Part shown: in pieces, positions 1 to 12,646 of the stretch
Layout: each line of letters starts with the position of its first letter
How positions within the stretch are numbered: position 1 is the stretch's first letter
Assembly (NCBI GenBank): GCA_022432975.1
Contig: CM039503.1
Span: 46,851,259 to 46,915,258 of the forward strand
Direction of reading: 5' to 3'
Length of the DNA stretch: 64,000 nt
From: Begonia masoniana
Lineage: Eukaryota > Streptophyta > Magnoliopsida > Cucurbitales > Begoniaceae
Program-made: the position numbers and the translations under genes
The notes under the pieces: generated by a model
Told to the model about the DNA's origin: nothing
Database searches by the model: none
What the model saw: only the letters and a program-made list of their open reading frames with translations

Positions 1-110
1 TCAATTAACAAGTGACAACTTAATTTTTGAGCCAAAAAATAAATTTATTGTATAAAATTAGAGGAAGAATATAACAATGATCTTTCAAAAAAATAGAGTT
101 ATGCCCATAA

Positions 111-317
111 TCAATTATTATTGCTGTTATCTGCAAGGATATTATGGTAAGAACCAATTATCTGCAAGGGCTTTATGGTAATTAAACCATTTATATAAAC
201 AATAATGCAAATTGCAAGCAATATAAAAACAATTATCAATTGAGCCAGGAAATGTGGTTTCAATGCGAGGTGAGGGAATATTGGCTTTTCTTCGTCGCTC
301 TGGAAGAAGTCGGCCAA
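111..317 (-). CDS. Small hypothetical membrane ORF, doubtful
   Basis: This is an open frame of 68 codons read leftward, starting at 317. It has an acidic N-terminus and one clear hydrophobic segment (residues ~26-46). I recognise no family. It lies divergent from the phosphotransfer gene, 245 bases from that gene's start codon. Two TTGCAG acceptor-like sites on the minus strand near 132-173 mean it could be part of a spliced gene running off the left edge. It could equally be a chance ORF in upstream DNA. Confidence 0.2.
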   Translation of the reverse strand: MADFFQSDEEKPIFPHLALKPHFLAQLIIVFILLAICIIVYINGLITIKPLQIIGSYHNILADNSNNN

Positions 318-561
318 TGATTGAGTGTTTCAAGGCGGACCAGTTGAGATAGCTCAGATTCGAGTTCTACACATCTATACCACAGTAGTGAGTCTCCCGA
401 GCAGGAAAAAGATTTGGATTATCCAGCAAAATCTCATTCAAAAGTTCGGTAAATCCTTTTTCTCGGTCTCCAAGTACAAAAATATTGACTATTGTTCAAA
501 ATACTCTTCAATATCTGCAATTCTACGCAGAAGCTTTATTGGGTTGACGGAAGCTGTAAAC

Positions 562-1754
562 ATGGAGGTTGGCTCAATGCAGAGACGATGGGTTCAGTAC
601 ATTAAATCCCTGTTTTTTGAGGTAAGCACAGCAGTAGAACGAGTAAATCTAGGGTCACTATGTAAACGATGGACTCTCAAATGATGCCTTGTAATATGAA
701 ATCTGTAGTCAAACTCTATCAAAGAAGAGAGACGAATCTTGTGGTTTTGTTTAATGGTGTCTTTGATTTTGTGGTTTTGTTTGTTGGCGAGCGAAGGGGT
801 TTTTGGATGCTCAGTTTGTTCAGCTTCAACAATTGCAAGATGAGAGCAACCCGGATTTTGTCTTTGAAGTTGTGTCTCTCTTCTTTCAAGATTCTGAGAA
901 GCTTCTCAGTGATCTTTCTGGAGTTCTGTAAGGATCTTGTTTTGTTTTATCCTCTCTTTTAGGACAGGATTTTATGGGAAAGTAACAACTTATGCGATCT
1001 TCATATTAATCCACACAGAGATCAACCAAGCGTAGATTTCAAAAAGATCGATGCCCATGTTCACCAGCTGAAGGGTAGCAGTTCCAGGTACTGACAAGAC
1101 ATTTCGATCTTATTGTCAAACCCCTTAAATGAATACAACTGTCGTAGTTTTAGAAGCTTAATTCAGTTCATGTCAAATAGTGTAGTGTATTTAGAGCAAT
1201 TAACAATAGAAATAAGATAATTTTGATTAATTGTAGAAGAAAATAAGAGCAGTTGTGTTGTGGTTAAACAGTATAGGTGCACAGAGAGTGAAGAATTCCT
1301 GCATTACATTCCGAAACTACTGTGAGCAGCAAAACATCATTGCGTGAGTTAATTCTCCACTTTCTTTTCAATTATTTCTCATTATTTTCTGTTCGAACCA
1401 AAGTAAGAAAGAAGTGTGCAGGTGCCATGGATGTCTGCAACAACTAAAGCAAGAATACTACCTCGTGAAAAGCAAGCTTGAGAATCTATTCACTGTGAGT
1501 TCTTCATTTCTTAAGCGATTACTCCTTTTAAGCAAGGAAAATTAATGAATAAAGGTTGAAATAACTGTCCATTTCAACTCAACTGAATCTTCAACTATAG
1601 ATATTTGGTTAACTTGAGGCCTAGACAAATTGTAGTTGATATGGTTGATTGTTGCATACAAATTGAGATAAAAATTGTTGTTGTTTGATTGCAGTTGGAG
1701 CAACAAATTATTGGGGCAGGTGGGTCGATTCCGCTGACTGAAATAAACTTCTAA
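562..1754 (+). CDS. AHP: Histidine-containing phosphotransfer protein (AHP1-like), 6 exons
   Basis: Two-component phosphorelay protein. In plants, AHPs carry phosphate from cytokinin or osmo-sensing hybrid histidine kinases to nuclear response regulators, shuttling between cytosol and nucleus. Exons: 562-621, 797-927, 1019-1087, 1272-1343, 1422-1494, 1695-1754. All introns are GT-AG, phases match, and the 465 coding bases give 154 aa, the usual AHP length. The N-terminus (MQRRW, then KSLF) and the LQQLQDESNPDF block are typical. The HPt core HVHQLKGSSSS carries the phospho-accepting His (residue 79), so this is a true phosphotransfer protein and not an AHP6-type pseudo-HPt. The C-terminal half (SIGAQRVKNSC, then EQQN, CLQQLKQEYY and LEQQI) completes the four-helix bundle. 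The start at 562 fits the family; a second in-frame ATG lies 5 codons downstream. Seen: exons and motifs. Known: role. The exact paralogue (AHP1 versus AHP2/3/5) is inferred. Confidence 0.93.
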
Positions 1755-2809
1755 ATCCAGTTTAATGGGAATCTTCTAATGAAAATGTCTGTTTAGTTAA
1801 TGGTAGAATGTGTGTTTGTAAATCCTACATTGCCGTGTTTTATCACAAAACCACGCAAAGCTGTTGCGTAGCTGTGCTACATTTGTCTCCTATATTCTGC
1901 ATTCTACTTCAATTTCAGGCTCACTCTTTCCCTCTCTACAATCATTCTCTCTCAGAGAGGCTGATCTCTGCCAGCAATCTTTTCTGCGCATCAACATTCT
2001 CTCTCATTCAATCAGAACCCACAATTTTAGTTGTCAATCAAACCATGCATTTTATTTTACATATGGAGTCGTAAGAGTATAAACTGAGTCAAATTGATGA
2101 CAACATTTGTTATCAGACCCCCATAATTCTCAAAATCATCAGTAAGACAAGATAATAAACATCACACCCTCAATTGATTTAAGACCTATATGTAATTTCC
2201 TGTAATGCTATCGAACTTATTTCTAAATCCTTGCTTCCCAAACTGACGAACCCAAAATTATCAACCATCCAGAAAACAAATAATTTAAAAAATTACAGTT
2301 AGTTGTACTTAACAATGTAGGATTACTCAATGTAAACTAGGATCTTATTAAATTACCCATGTATGAATTTACACTTAAGTCTGACAAATTCAGCTTGTGC
2401 CCTTTGCAGCTTGAAACCAAAAATTTGCCTCACCCGTCTAACTTGCCGCAAAATAGATGACGCCATGTTAGAGAGTAAGGTGCAAATTCTTTCTCCATTA
2501 TAAACTTAGATGGTATCATTACAAATGAGTCCTCCATCTGAACTATTCAACTCCAAAGAAGTCTAACCGCATTTCATGGCGGCTGTAAACCCATGCAAAA
2601 AATTGCCATCCCACATGAAATTTGAGCAATTTGGCATCCGTAATAGCAACTACTATCACTCAAATCAAAGCTTCATGAAGATGAGAGTAGCAAATAGTTA
2701 AACCTCATCTGTTGAGTTGGCAATCCAATGTAGTGCACAAGTACAGCTTGTGAATGTGTCTTCTGAAGATTGATAAACTTTCAGGATAAAAAAAAGGCTT
2801 CATTTAACA
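1755..2809. other. Intergenic, two converging 3' ends
   Basis: This stretch separates the 3' ends of the phosphotransfer gene (+) and the SPL7 gene (-). It must contain both 3' untranslated regions. I see no convincing coding exon; the short frames near 1808-2082 show no family signature. Confidence 0.6.
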
Positions 2810-5800
2810 TTAAACTTTGACCGTCAAGCACCTGCGAATAGAGATTGCAATTTCACCAAATTTGTGAGGATGGAAAATTGCAGCACATATCCCGAAACAA
2901 ATTGCCACAGCCGTTATTGCAAATATAGCAGGACGTTGCAGCATTATGACACCAACAACCCCACGATCATATGATTTTCTTGGTCTTTCCTTAATAGCAG
3001 TCACATCCATGACAACCTCCTTATTCAAGAGAGGAGCAGTTTCACTTCTATCAACTGATGTAGAGCCTGCAACTGCTCCAAAATCACCATTTGATCCTCG
3101 CTCCATATCCTGCCCATCAGAAAATATTCCAGCCGCATAAATGCATACTATCAAAGGAACAAAATTACTGAGCCGTTATACAAGTGTCTCATGAAAATAA
3201 TTACTGTTTCTCCACTAAAGGCACAACAAAGCATGCAAAGCTATCCTGTAAAATACATGTCAAGTTCAAAGGAAAAACTTGTACTAATTAACAGATTGAA
3301 CTGATCTTAGATTATTTTCGTAATAAATTCCAAACCAGAAACATTTTTGTAAAAGAGGGATTTCTAAACTTTCATACTGTCAGAGAAAATATCAACTTAA
3401 CTTCATAAAACAAATTAATTAATCATGATATTTTTTTTAATGTTTGAAACATGGGTAACTTGTAACTCTTTCAAAAATTAGTCTAACGCAAGTTCTACAA
3501 ACCTGGGTGTAAACAAAATCTGCCAAATAATATTGAAAAACTCACCATTTTGATAACTGAAGCAGCAGAAATCATTTTGTTTGTGGATGAGCTTTGAGAA
3601 AGGTTTTCCTCAGTAGGCTCACGAGATTCAAAATGCTGCCCTGAATCACCAACTTTATGCCAATTTTGAAGTTCTCTTGCTTTCTGTATATATTTTTTAA
3701 ATAGCCTTATGTCATCATCATAAAAGCAATTGTAAGCACCGTTTATATCCCTCTTTTCGATCAACCTCTCCCTATATTCTAGGACTTTCTTCAAAATGAC
3801 AGTTGACTCATTTTGTGTCAAAAACTTCAATAAAGCAGCGAACCATTGAAGTCGTGACGCACTTGTAACCTGTAAGTTCTTTGATGCATGCTTTCTAAGT
3901 AACCAAGATACATCTGTAATAACTTCAGAATACACTTCTCTCCTTAACCTATAAATTTCTTCACGTGATTTAGATGAATTTTGACATGTTTCTGGAAAGA
4001 GATGTGTGTCAACTCTTTCTTTTATTTTCTCCATTTCAGAACAAATTTCCTTATCGCCAATTAGTATAGGGATAAAGTTAGACAAGCCTGATTGATTCTC
4101 CACCTGCAAAATTAAATTATAAAAATTATCGAACACAGAAAGAAAAAATGTTAAGCATTGGTGTGCTTTTAAATTATGATCTAGAGTCGTTATGAGTATG
4201 CTTTGAATTATTTTGCTTTAAGATTACTATCTTAGGACCATTATGATTATGCATATCTACAGATATGCTCCTACTTGATGCCAAATATCTATCCATGCAA
4301 GTAAGGTTCCTTCTTTAGCGAATTGTTGGCCAGACTCAAAGAACTGAGTTGAGCTATAAGAGTATCATGTAACTTTATCAGATGATGACACACTATTCAC
4401 ATTTGTAATTCTTGTGATTCTAAAACGCTAAATAAATTTCATCACTAAGTGTTATAGAGCAAGCAACTGATGAATGTTGAAAAATAAAGAGTTAGTCATG
4501 AACATAAATTGACGATACATAGGAAGCTTCACAAACGTACCCCAGTGACCTGTGCAATTTGGTTTGGTATCACTGATTTAAGAAGGGTTGGTTACTTAAT
4601 TACAACAGAATTGATGCTTCTACCCTTGAGGAATTAAATCACATCGAATAAATAACAACTAATGCAGACAATTTTTTCAATCCTCAAAAGAAAGCTAGAA
4701 TCAAGTAAAAAAAATCACAATGTAGAAGTTTATTTGGAACGTACTTTCTTTTAATTCTATTCAACTGCTATTAAGGGGGAGATGGATTACTACCCATTGG
4801 GACTTCGGAAACTTTTCATGCTGGATAGCAAAAAATAAAATTAAAAGAACACAACGAAGAGTAAAATACATTCAATGCAAGATTCATACCTCAACAAATG
4901 CTGGACCAAAAAGATTGGGCTCGGTACAAGGTATAGATATCTTATATAACTGACAGTCTTCATCAAACTTCACATACCCTCCATTTTGACAGTGTGGCCA
5001 GGCATTACAATAATCATATGCCAGATATTTTCCACCAAAAGATATAAGAAACCTGCAATTATGACCATCTTGAAGATAAACTACTAAGTTGAACCATTGA
5101 GGAATTTAATAATTAATCACAGAAGAATACAGTATGGGTTTAATTTAACCTAAAGTCTCCAATTGTTGGTAGGCTACAAAGTAACCATTGGTTAAACTAA
5201 TGTGGAAAAGATACAAGTCTCAAAGACCAATACCGAAGTTTTGGTTGGCGCAAGTTACTTCCACAAGCCACAAACTCAATGGGCTTGCCGGCCTCAAAGC
5301 ATGAGGGATGGATAGAGTGAAGTTTTGGAGCACGAACTTCCACCTCGACTTTCATCGCAGAGTTACCACCTAAACAAATAAACAATTTAATCCACAGAGA
5401 AAACAAACTGAAAGCATAAAAGAGTATTTTTATAATGAAATAACCCTTTAATTACTCGTGCATCTCTCTTATCACTTAAGAACCAAGTACACTTTTCACA
5501 GAATATACAACCCAAATGAAGACATACACCAATCCCGACATCATAGGTTTTGAGAAAAGCTACTTTTTTTGTTACATACAGCCTGACATGTATATTGCAC
5601 ATAAAAAATGCATTAAGAGTAATGAGGTACCCTAAAAGTATTGCACAGCAGATGAAACATAATATAAAAGAAAACATATCAATGATTATTTGCTTCAAAG
5701 TAAATGATTAAAGCATTTGACAATCATAATGGCAAAGGAAATGCAGTGCTGGAACTTTCCTCTACCAGACATAGAGACAACTGAGACTATGAGTGCATAA

Positions 5801-8350
5801 CCCAGTAATAAAATGGAAAAAAGAAATTGCATTCCATGACATGCAGATATCATATTCCAGCTCCCTTGATTTTTGGAATGGAAAAAGCTGCTCATACGTA
5901 AGTAGAAAATCAAGTTGATTGCTATGGTCAATTTGCAAAGAAAAGTGTTCCTTGTCAAGGTAGCAGCATCTCACATCCCAAAGATACGATCTGATTTATA
6001 ATGAGAAATTTATCGAATAGCAACTAGATTTAACAAATATCAGAAACATACGGTGCAACGACAAACCTTCAATGACATGGAAAATCATGTCGTTCAAATA
6101 TATATGCATATTGCCTCTCCCTGATAACATCCTTCCAGGTGAAATAACTAAGTCATGTAGATGTGTCACGGGATCTTCAAGTATCTGGTTAGGATTTTGG
6201 GGGAAACATCAAGTTAAAACAACAACCATAACTCAGATCAATGAGATCCTCAACTGAGAAACATAAAGTCACAAAGATAGGAGAATAATATTTTAATGCT
6301 AACTTTTTTATAGCCAAAAGGAATGCAATTGATTACTTCTATGTCAAACTTAATTAATACATAATAATAAACTTCGTAACATTCATTTCTCCAACAGCAC
6401 GAGACAACCAAATAAATATAGATTCATGTAATTTTTTGTACTTGATAATTGTTTAGGTCTCATCCTTTTTTGGATTTTTGTTATATGATTACTACCTTCA
6501 ACCAAAGTATCAAAATGAAAATGTTGCAAGAGATCAATCAACTCTAGATTCTTAGGTCTACAATCCGGGAGAAACATGTTGGTAACGTTCTACTTCCCAA
6601 ATGTTACAAAGTTAGCTAAATGGAAAAATAAATATTACCTTTGCCCACATAAACTTTGGCATTGCAATAAACATAGTCAAAATTGTACATCCAGGGCGGA
6701 TGTATCCCTCCAGCTCAACTGGCATATTGGCCAACCATTGGAATATCTGCAAATTCATTGCATTGAACTAAAAAAAATTCCTATTATCCAAGACAAAAGT
6801 GAATGTACTTTTCTAAATACTAAACTGCAATAGTAATCTTAAAAATACTTGAAGCCTGAGTCTTCTAGGAAATTCTGCAGGATTCCAGTCGTAAAGCTTG
6901 AATGATATTCGTCCAGTCGGGCACTGCAATGGAAATTTAAATCCTCATTCTTAAATGACCAAAAAATGGAATACACAGGTTCAAGGTGAACCCACCATCG
7001 AAGAATAAGCACTTTTATTCTCAGGATATGAAGGAGACGCATTATATTTAGAACTATCTTTTGCCATGTCTGCAGGAGTTTCATGGGGATTCATAGTAGA
7101 TACACCACTATCACTGCAAATGTTCTGAGAGTTAGGAGCTGAGTATGTTATAGTTGCTTGTCCATCTTCAGATTCTAACAATGCTTCTTCATCAACTACT
7201 TTGTCATTAAAGCAAAAGCTATCTGCACAAGAGCCTAGAAAAACGAATTAAAATCAAGAGTATAGTAGGATACTGTAGTTTGAAGTGCATACTAGTCCAT
7301 AAGCAAACTCACGAGACAAAATTTTCATACCTTTCCCCGCTTCACAATCATTAGCAACATCGCCACCATGCATCACAGCCTGAGATTCATTTTCCATTAA
7401 AACTCTAGAATCTGTCTGTTTCCTTCGGCGTCGATTGTTGTGGCGCTCTAGTTTTCTTCTACAGCTTCTTTTACCTTCATCAAAATCTGGCAAAATGTGA
7501 AACCTGTAATGCAGTTGCCAGAAAAAATCTAATACAGTTAGCAAAGAACATCATCCATAAGCAATATAAAAATAAATAAAAGGTTAAAAACAAAACTAAT
7601 TGCAAACGAGTAGCAAATAAAAGTTGGGAGAACAATTAAATGCACACTGCAGATGTTAATATAATGAATTCAAACTTAGCGAGAATGAATAAACAGTTAA
7701 CGCGACACTAAACATAATAAATCCTACAGGCACCAAGAATAAGAACTATGCCAAATTTTAGTAAATGTAAACGAGGGGAATACGCAAGAAGATGATGAAG
7801 TGCGCAAAGTTTGAAGAAAGTTGACTTACTTGCCACATTGTTGGCAGTATCTCTTGGTCTCTCCATCGATCTTAACAGTAGATGCATTTGCGCAACGTAG
7901 ACATACCCTATGCCTCCTATGATAGCCTTTTAGCTCCCTGATATCAGCTTCGCAACCTGGGACCTGGCACCGCGCCGTTCCAGCCGTCGAACGAGACGTT
8001 CGACTCCGTTTCTTATCCGGCGCACCCTCCTCCTCCGCAAGCTTCTCATCAATCTCAGGGCACGCGCAGGGAACAAGACCAGCGAGAAAGTTGGAGCAGG
8101 TCAATCTCGGATCACGTTTCCGAATCCTATCCGAAATCGACTCCTCTTCCGGAATCAGAGCCTCCTCTGTGGCGCTTACCGTCAATTCATGGTTATCAAG
8201 CGAAAGAGAAAAATGATCATCAGCGGCGAAGTCGAGGAGATCTCCGAAGTCCCACAAAGCGGCGGAAGGGTCTTCAGTCAACAAAGATTCAACCACGTCC
8301 ATTCCTGCAACCTTGGGGCGACGAACACCATTCGGGGGAGGCGATTCCAT
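2810..8350 (-). CDS. SPL7: SBP-box transcription factor, SPL7 type (copper homeostasis), 10 exons
   Basis: Exons, in coding order: 8350-7830, 7503-7331, 7234-6996, 6923-6849, 6746-6639, 6184-6067, 5369-5234, 5052-4890, 4103-3546, 3109-2810. All have GT-AG borders and consistent phases; 2391 coding bases give 796 aa, close to Arabidopsis SPL7. The SBP domain (about residues 128-205) spans the exon 1/2 junction. Zinc site 1 reads C128, C133, C150, C153; the fourth ligand is Cys (HRVCLRC), as in SPL7, where most SBP proteins have His. Zinc site 2 is the CQQCGKFH...C cluster. A basic nuclear signal (KRSCRRKLERHNNRRRRK) overlaps it. The long C-terminal half has the conserved large-SBP region, and a hydrophobic helix near the end (RPAIFAITAVAICFGICAAIF, split: RPAIFAITAV then AICFGICAAIF) could be a membrane anchor. 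Known for the family: SPL7/CRR1 binds GTAC cores and activates copper-deficiency genes. No break is visible. Confidence 0.95.
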
Positions 8351-8495
8351 CTACTGAAATTCCAAAGGGATTAATCCTCAGCCCTAACAGGTGGTTGACA
8401 ATGGTGGTTGAAGTCGTTGGATAGAAACTTGGCGGCAAAATGACGGTAGCTCCGAAGGTCAAGCTGTTGTTGGGCGTTAGGTGCTACCTCACCGG

Positions 8496-8518
8496 CTCTC
8501 TCTCTCTCTCTCTCTCTG
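8496..8518. repeat. (CT)n microsatellite upstream of SPL7
   Basis: A run of CT dinucleotides lies about 150 bases upstream of the SPL7 start codon. On the gene's strand it is a GA run, common in plant 5' leaders and core promoters. Confidence 0.8.
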
Positions 8519-8520
8519 TA

Positions 8521-10440
8521 TAAATCTAGAAATCAAAATTCAAAGATCAGGTGATGTCTAATCTTACAAAATAAATTGACACTTTTAACACGTGTCATAT
8601 TTCCCGTTTCAAGAAATTATTTTTAATCTTACCTATTTTAATTTTTATTTAATTTTACGAAGAAAAAATATCACTGTGTTAGAAAGTAAAAACTACGGTA
8701 AAGTACCATTCAACCCCTGACTCAGGAATAATTGATCCTCTAATTTTTTTTTTTTTTTTTAGCAAAAAATTATTATTGTACATTGGGTCCTTCGCGAAAT
8801 CCTGATGTAAAATATGTTAAATGTTTCGTTTTTTGACTCACTCGATTTTAGCACACACTTGACATCACAACAATCAATTTCAAAGATTAATGGTAATCCA
8901 ACTTAAATTTGTATTTAAAATTGAGTGTAAAATTAAACGTATTCGTGAAACTGAATGAGTTAACATAGCAAGTGTGAGTTAAAATGTTTATTACAAGTGA
9001 AAATTACGAGACATTTGAGTAATTTTATCATGACACAATTCATTTTATTAATAATTTTGCTCAAAAAATAGTTTTAGGTATCAATTTCTTTTGAGCCTTA
9101 AATTCGGTGGCTATATAAATTGTGAAGGTATATTCTCGTATCAACCTTAGATATATAATAAATAGTTAATTTTTTATCGAATTTTAATTATTAATAATTT
9201 GTGTCAATAATACACAAGGACAAAGAATAGTGTCGACATGATGACCCTCATAAACTTTCAATTATTACGCAGCGGATGGGTTAGGAAAGATGAACTTTCA
9301 TTTTCAACGAGTAATGATGAAGAAGGTGATGACACGAGCGACTACCATTATTTAATTTTTCAGATTCAATCTTTTTTTTTATATATATATATACAAGGAC
9401 GCTAAAAGCCACAAAAAAGATAAAAGTTCTTTTTAACTAAATTAAAAATAATATTCTGAAAAAGATGTTAGATGAAAACTTCTTTAAATACGTAAATAGA
9501 GTGGAATATTTGGTAGTTATTGAAGCTTACCAATTATCTAAAATTGATCCTTTTTTTATTTTAAAATTATTTTTATTCAACTAAAAAGAATTAGTATGAA
9601 CAAATTAGGGCATAGATAGAGTCGATCTCGACAAAGTGTTTGTTTGATGAAACTACGAATTAAAATGAGAGCATACATTGTATCTTATAAGCCATCAAAG
9701 AAAATAATGACCACGCACAATTTCGATTATTTCTGTTTGAAGTTCTTGTTCTGAGATGTGATTTTATTAGACGAATTTTATAAAGTATGATAAACTTGGT
9801 TGGATCAAAATACAAGATTAGTAGATTGTGCTCGCAAAGATAGATCTAGATGAAGCACAACTAGGGGTTGATAAAATGCTATCGTCTAGGACAAAGGATG
9901 AAAAACATTGCAAGGATTGGGAAGCTATCATACCCAATCTCGCACCAATGGCCAGGCGATCGAATATCAACTTGTGGATTCATAAAGTTAGAAAGGAATA
10001 CTGTCATATTCGTGAATAGAGCATTATACCATTTCATTGAGTCAAATTAATCATGTATATAAAAAATGAGATATCACATTAATATGATTCAATGATAATG
10101 CATAACATACAATTTATATGCAATTTTTTTATATTAATTATCAGGAATATAAAACAATTAGGATTATTTATTTTTAAAATCAGTTTAATTTACTCACATG
10201 TAATCAATTTAATTTTCATTGTACTCGGTAGAAAGAGGAACCATACATTTTTCATTCTCTCAAATAATGCGGGATTGTGCACTCACACTGATATGGGTTG
10301 GACCCCACCGGACCCTCTTTGCCTTTACATAGCGGGTTGTCACAAAAACTCATCCATGCATCCCATGATTAAAGTGAATGATGATATACAAAAGTTCATA
10401 TACCATGTCATTTCCTATGTGTAATGCACATGATAAAACA
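8521..10440. other. A+T-rich intergenic DNA upstream of SPL7
   Basis: This is the SPL7 upstream region followed by A+T-rich DNA with poly-T (8744-8760) and a TA run (9379-9392). Two short frames at 9828-10050 show nothing recognisable. I see no gene here. Confidence 0.6.
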
Positions 10441-10449
10441 TAAAGCAAA

Positions 10450-10822
10450 AAACCCTAAACTATGGAAGCAGTAACAAGTTAACCCTTAAACTATTGTCGC
10501 TAACAAATTATTTGTTAAACTATTCTCTGTTAACAACTTAACAAGTCAACCCGTCTCGTCAATTTAGCTATTAAATTTGTGTCCAGACATTCACAGAGAT
10601 TTGCGAAAGCCCACTCTCGAGAGGATATTTGACTCAATGTAAGTGTGTTCGACTACTCAAACCCATGGGCGTCCACCGCAGGCACTCTCACTTGAAACAC
10701 GAGTGCCCACTCCCGAGATGATGTATTACAATCAAATGTAAGAGCGAGCACCCACGGAAGTGCCCATATGTAGGTCAGGTCACCCATAGAGCTTCCACAT
10801 GAGATCTAGAAACACCCTGGCA
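10450..10822 (+). repeat. MULE left terminal inverted repeat
   Basis: This block matches, in reverse complement, the split right repeat at 22545-22708 and 46616-46850. Landmarks in order are CAAGTTAAC, CGTCAATTTAG, a run of short GCCCAC motifs, TGTATTACAATCAA, CCCATATGTA and AGAGCTTC. Small indels and substitutions show age. Confidence 0.75.
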
Positions 10823-11011
10823 TTTTTTCCTCTCTCTCCATTCATTCAATTAGCGATCCTTTAGCACTTCCATCCAATTTTTGACCTATGATCTTAGTGC
10901 TCACTAGATTTTATGGATCTCTGAATCAATTTGTTCACGGATTATGCCCTAACTTCGGTCGATTTGATCGCTCGGGTTCTCCTGACTTTCTTTGTAAATT
11001 TTTAGGAAGTG

Positions 11012-11560
11012 ATATGAACCAAGAAAGACCAAAAAATAAAGCTTTTATCAAAGATTTTTCAAGCATACATAAAGATTCATTAAAGAAAAGAATTTCCCTT
11101 GAAAGTGGAAAAGATGCGTTTTTAAGTCAAAAATTACAAATAGAAGCCCAAAAGATATTTGAAGTGCAATTTTTAAGTGAACCAAGTGAAAAACATTAAA
11201 GATAATTTTAGTTCTTACCAACAAGTTTAGTCTGGGTCAAGCTCCTCTTGATTGATATCAAAGATTTTTCAAACAAACATAAAGATTCATTAAAGGAAAG
11301 GAAAGCATTGCCCTTGAAAGTGGAAAAGATGCGTTTTTAAGTCAAAAATTACAAACAGAAGCCCAAAAGATATTTGGAGTGCAATTTCTAAGCCAACCAA
11401 GTGAAAAACATGAAAGATAGTTTTGGTTCTTACCAACAAGTTTGGTTTGGGTCAAGCTCCTCTTGCTTGATAACTTTGGTTTCATTGGCAATGTTCGATC
11501 GATGTCAAGTTCCTTGTACTTGATTTAAAGGTGGAAGGAAAGGTCCCGGATTTGATATAC
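11012..11560 (+). mobile_element. Relic of a TE3-like LTR with a ~210-bp tandem duplication
   Basis: Two diverged copies of a ~210-bp unit start at about 11048 and 11257. Each ends in a stretch (TTCTTACCAACAAGTTT, then GGGTCAAGCTCCTC) that matches the LTR of TE3 at 24915-24955. The fragment lies inside the MULE, 5' of its transposase remnant. The peptide open across the first copy (10888-11199) has no recognisable family and is probably not a gene. Confidence 0.55.
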
Positions 11561-11599
11561 TTGTGGTTCTCATCAGAAGTGTTTGATTTTTGTTTACCG

Positions 11600-12646
11600 A
11601 ATGGTGTCAATTGAATAAACCACTGATTATGAATATGTTAATTGGGAAATGGAGGAGGATCTGATCTCGATATTTGTTGACAATGAACTTTGTGCATTCG
11701 ATCATGAAGTTATTACCACTAAAATAGAGCTACATCCGATCTCAACATCTCTAGATGATAAGGATCGTACATTAACATTTGTATCTTGTTCTCTAAATCT
11801 TTGTATGAGAAAGAAATATAGTTTTTTGAAAACAATTAGAGAAGAAGTGATGATTATGATATGGAGTATGGGTATGTTATAAAGTTTGTGAAAACTCATC
11901 AGTTGACGACTGTGTGTGTCAGGAGGGATGCGATTGGCGGATCCACACTTCAAAGATGTAATGTGAATTTATCTTTCAAATAACGAGTTACAATGATGTT
12001 CACAAAAAGATAGAAAACGACATGCTTATGCCAAATGAGTGGTAAACCAATACTTGGATAGTTGTTATTTGAAGGCCTCGTGTCCAGGTCAGTTACTTAC
12101 AGCTGTCAACATTGATGGTAATGTTGAAATTTATCGAGTTGTTATAGTAGTGGTCGAATCAGAATGTAGAGACTCATGATTATGGTTTATGCAGTTATTG
12201 GTTGTAGATATATAGAGTGATTCGAGCTGTGGATGAACATTTGTTTTGGATTAAAAAAGGGTACGATGCATTGTGTGTTTTTTTGTATGTTTATATCATG
12301 CGCTTTATTTAAACATTTATCTTATTATGTATTGCCATTTTTTAGGAGTTAGTGTCTGCTATGGAGGAGCATGTAGCATCAGATGAACATCTTTTCTGTC
12401 TCAGACATTTATATGTCAATTTCAAAACATAGTTTTTGGGATAAGTTGTACATTGTACAAAGACACAATGTAGAATGCATCTAGGGTTACCACATCAGTG
12501 CACTTTAAGAGAGAATTGAAAAAATTATTTTTGGTTGATAAGGTAGGATATACATATTTAAATGGCATCAATTCGAGAAGTTAGGTGACACATGTTTTTA
12601 GTTTGATCCCAAAGTGTGACATAAGTCGGAATAACACGAGTGAGTC
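11600..12646 (+). pseudogene. MULE transposase, N-terminal and catalytic part (broken)
   Basis: Fragments in shifting frames match the MULE transposase core: CPGQLLTAVNIDGN near 12085-12125, then VVESECRDSWLWFMQLL near 12150-12200, then an EH...FCLRHLYVNFK segment near 12390-12430. These are hallmarks of the MULE/MuDR DDE domain. Stops and frameshifts are frequent. The remnant stops at 12646, where TE1 is inserted, and resumes at 21284. Confidence 0.7.

Noticed and set aside
325..962. Two unspliced plus-strand frames (119 and 97 codons)
   Set aside because: They read through introns of the phosphotransfer gene; the spliced model at 562-1754 explains the conserved parts.
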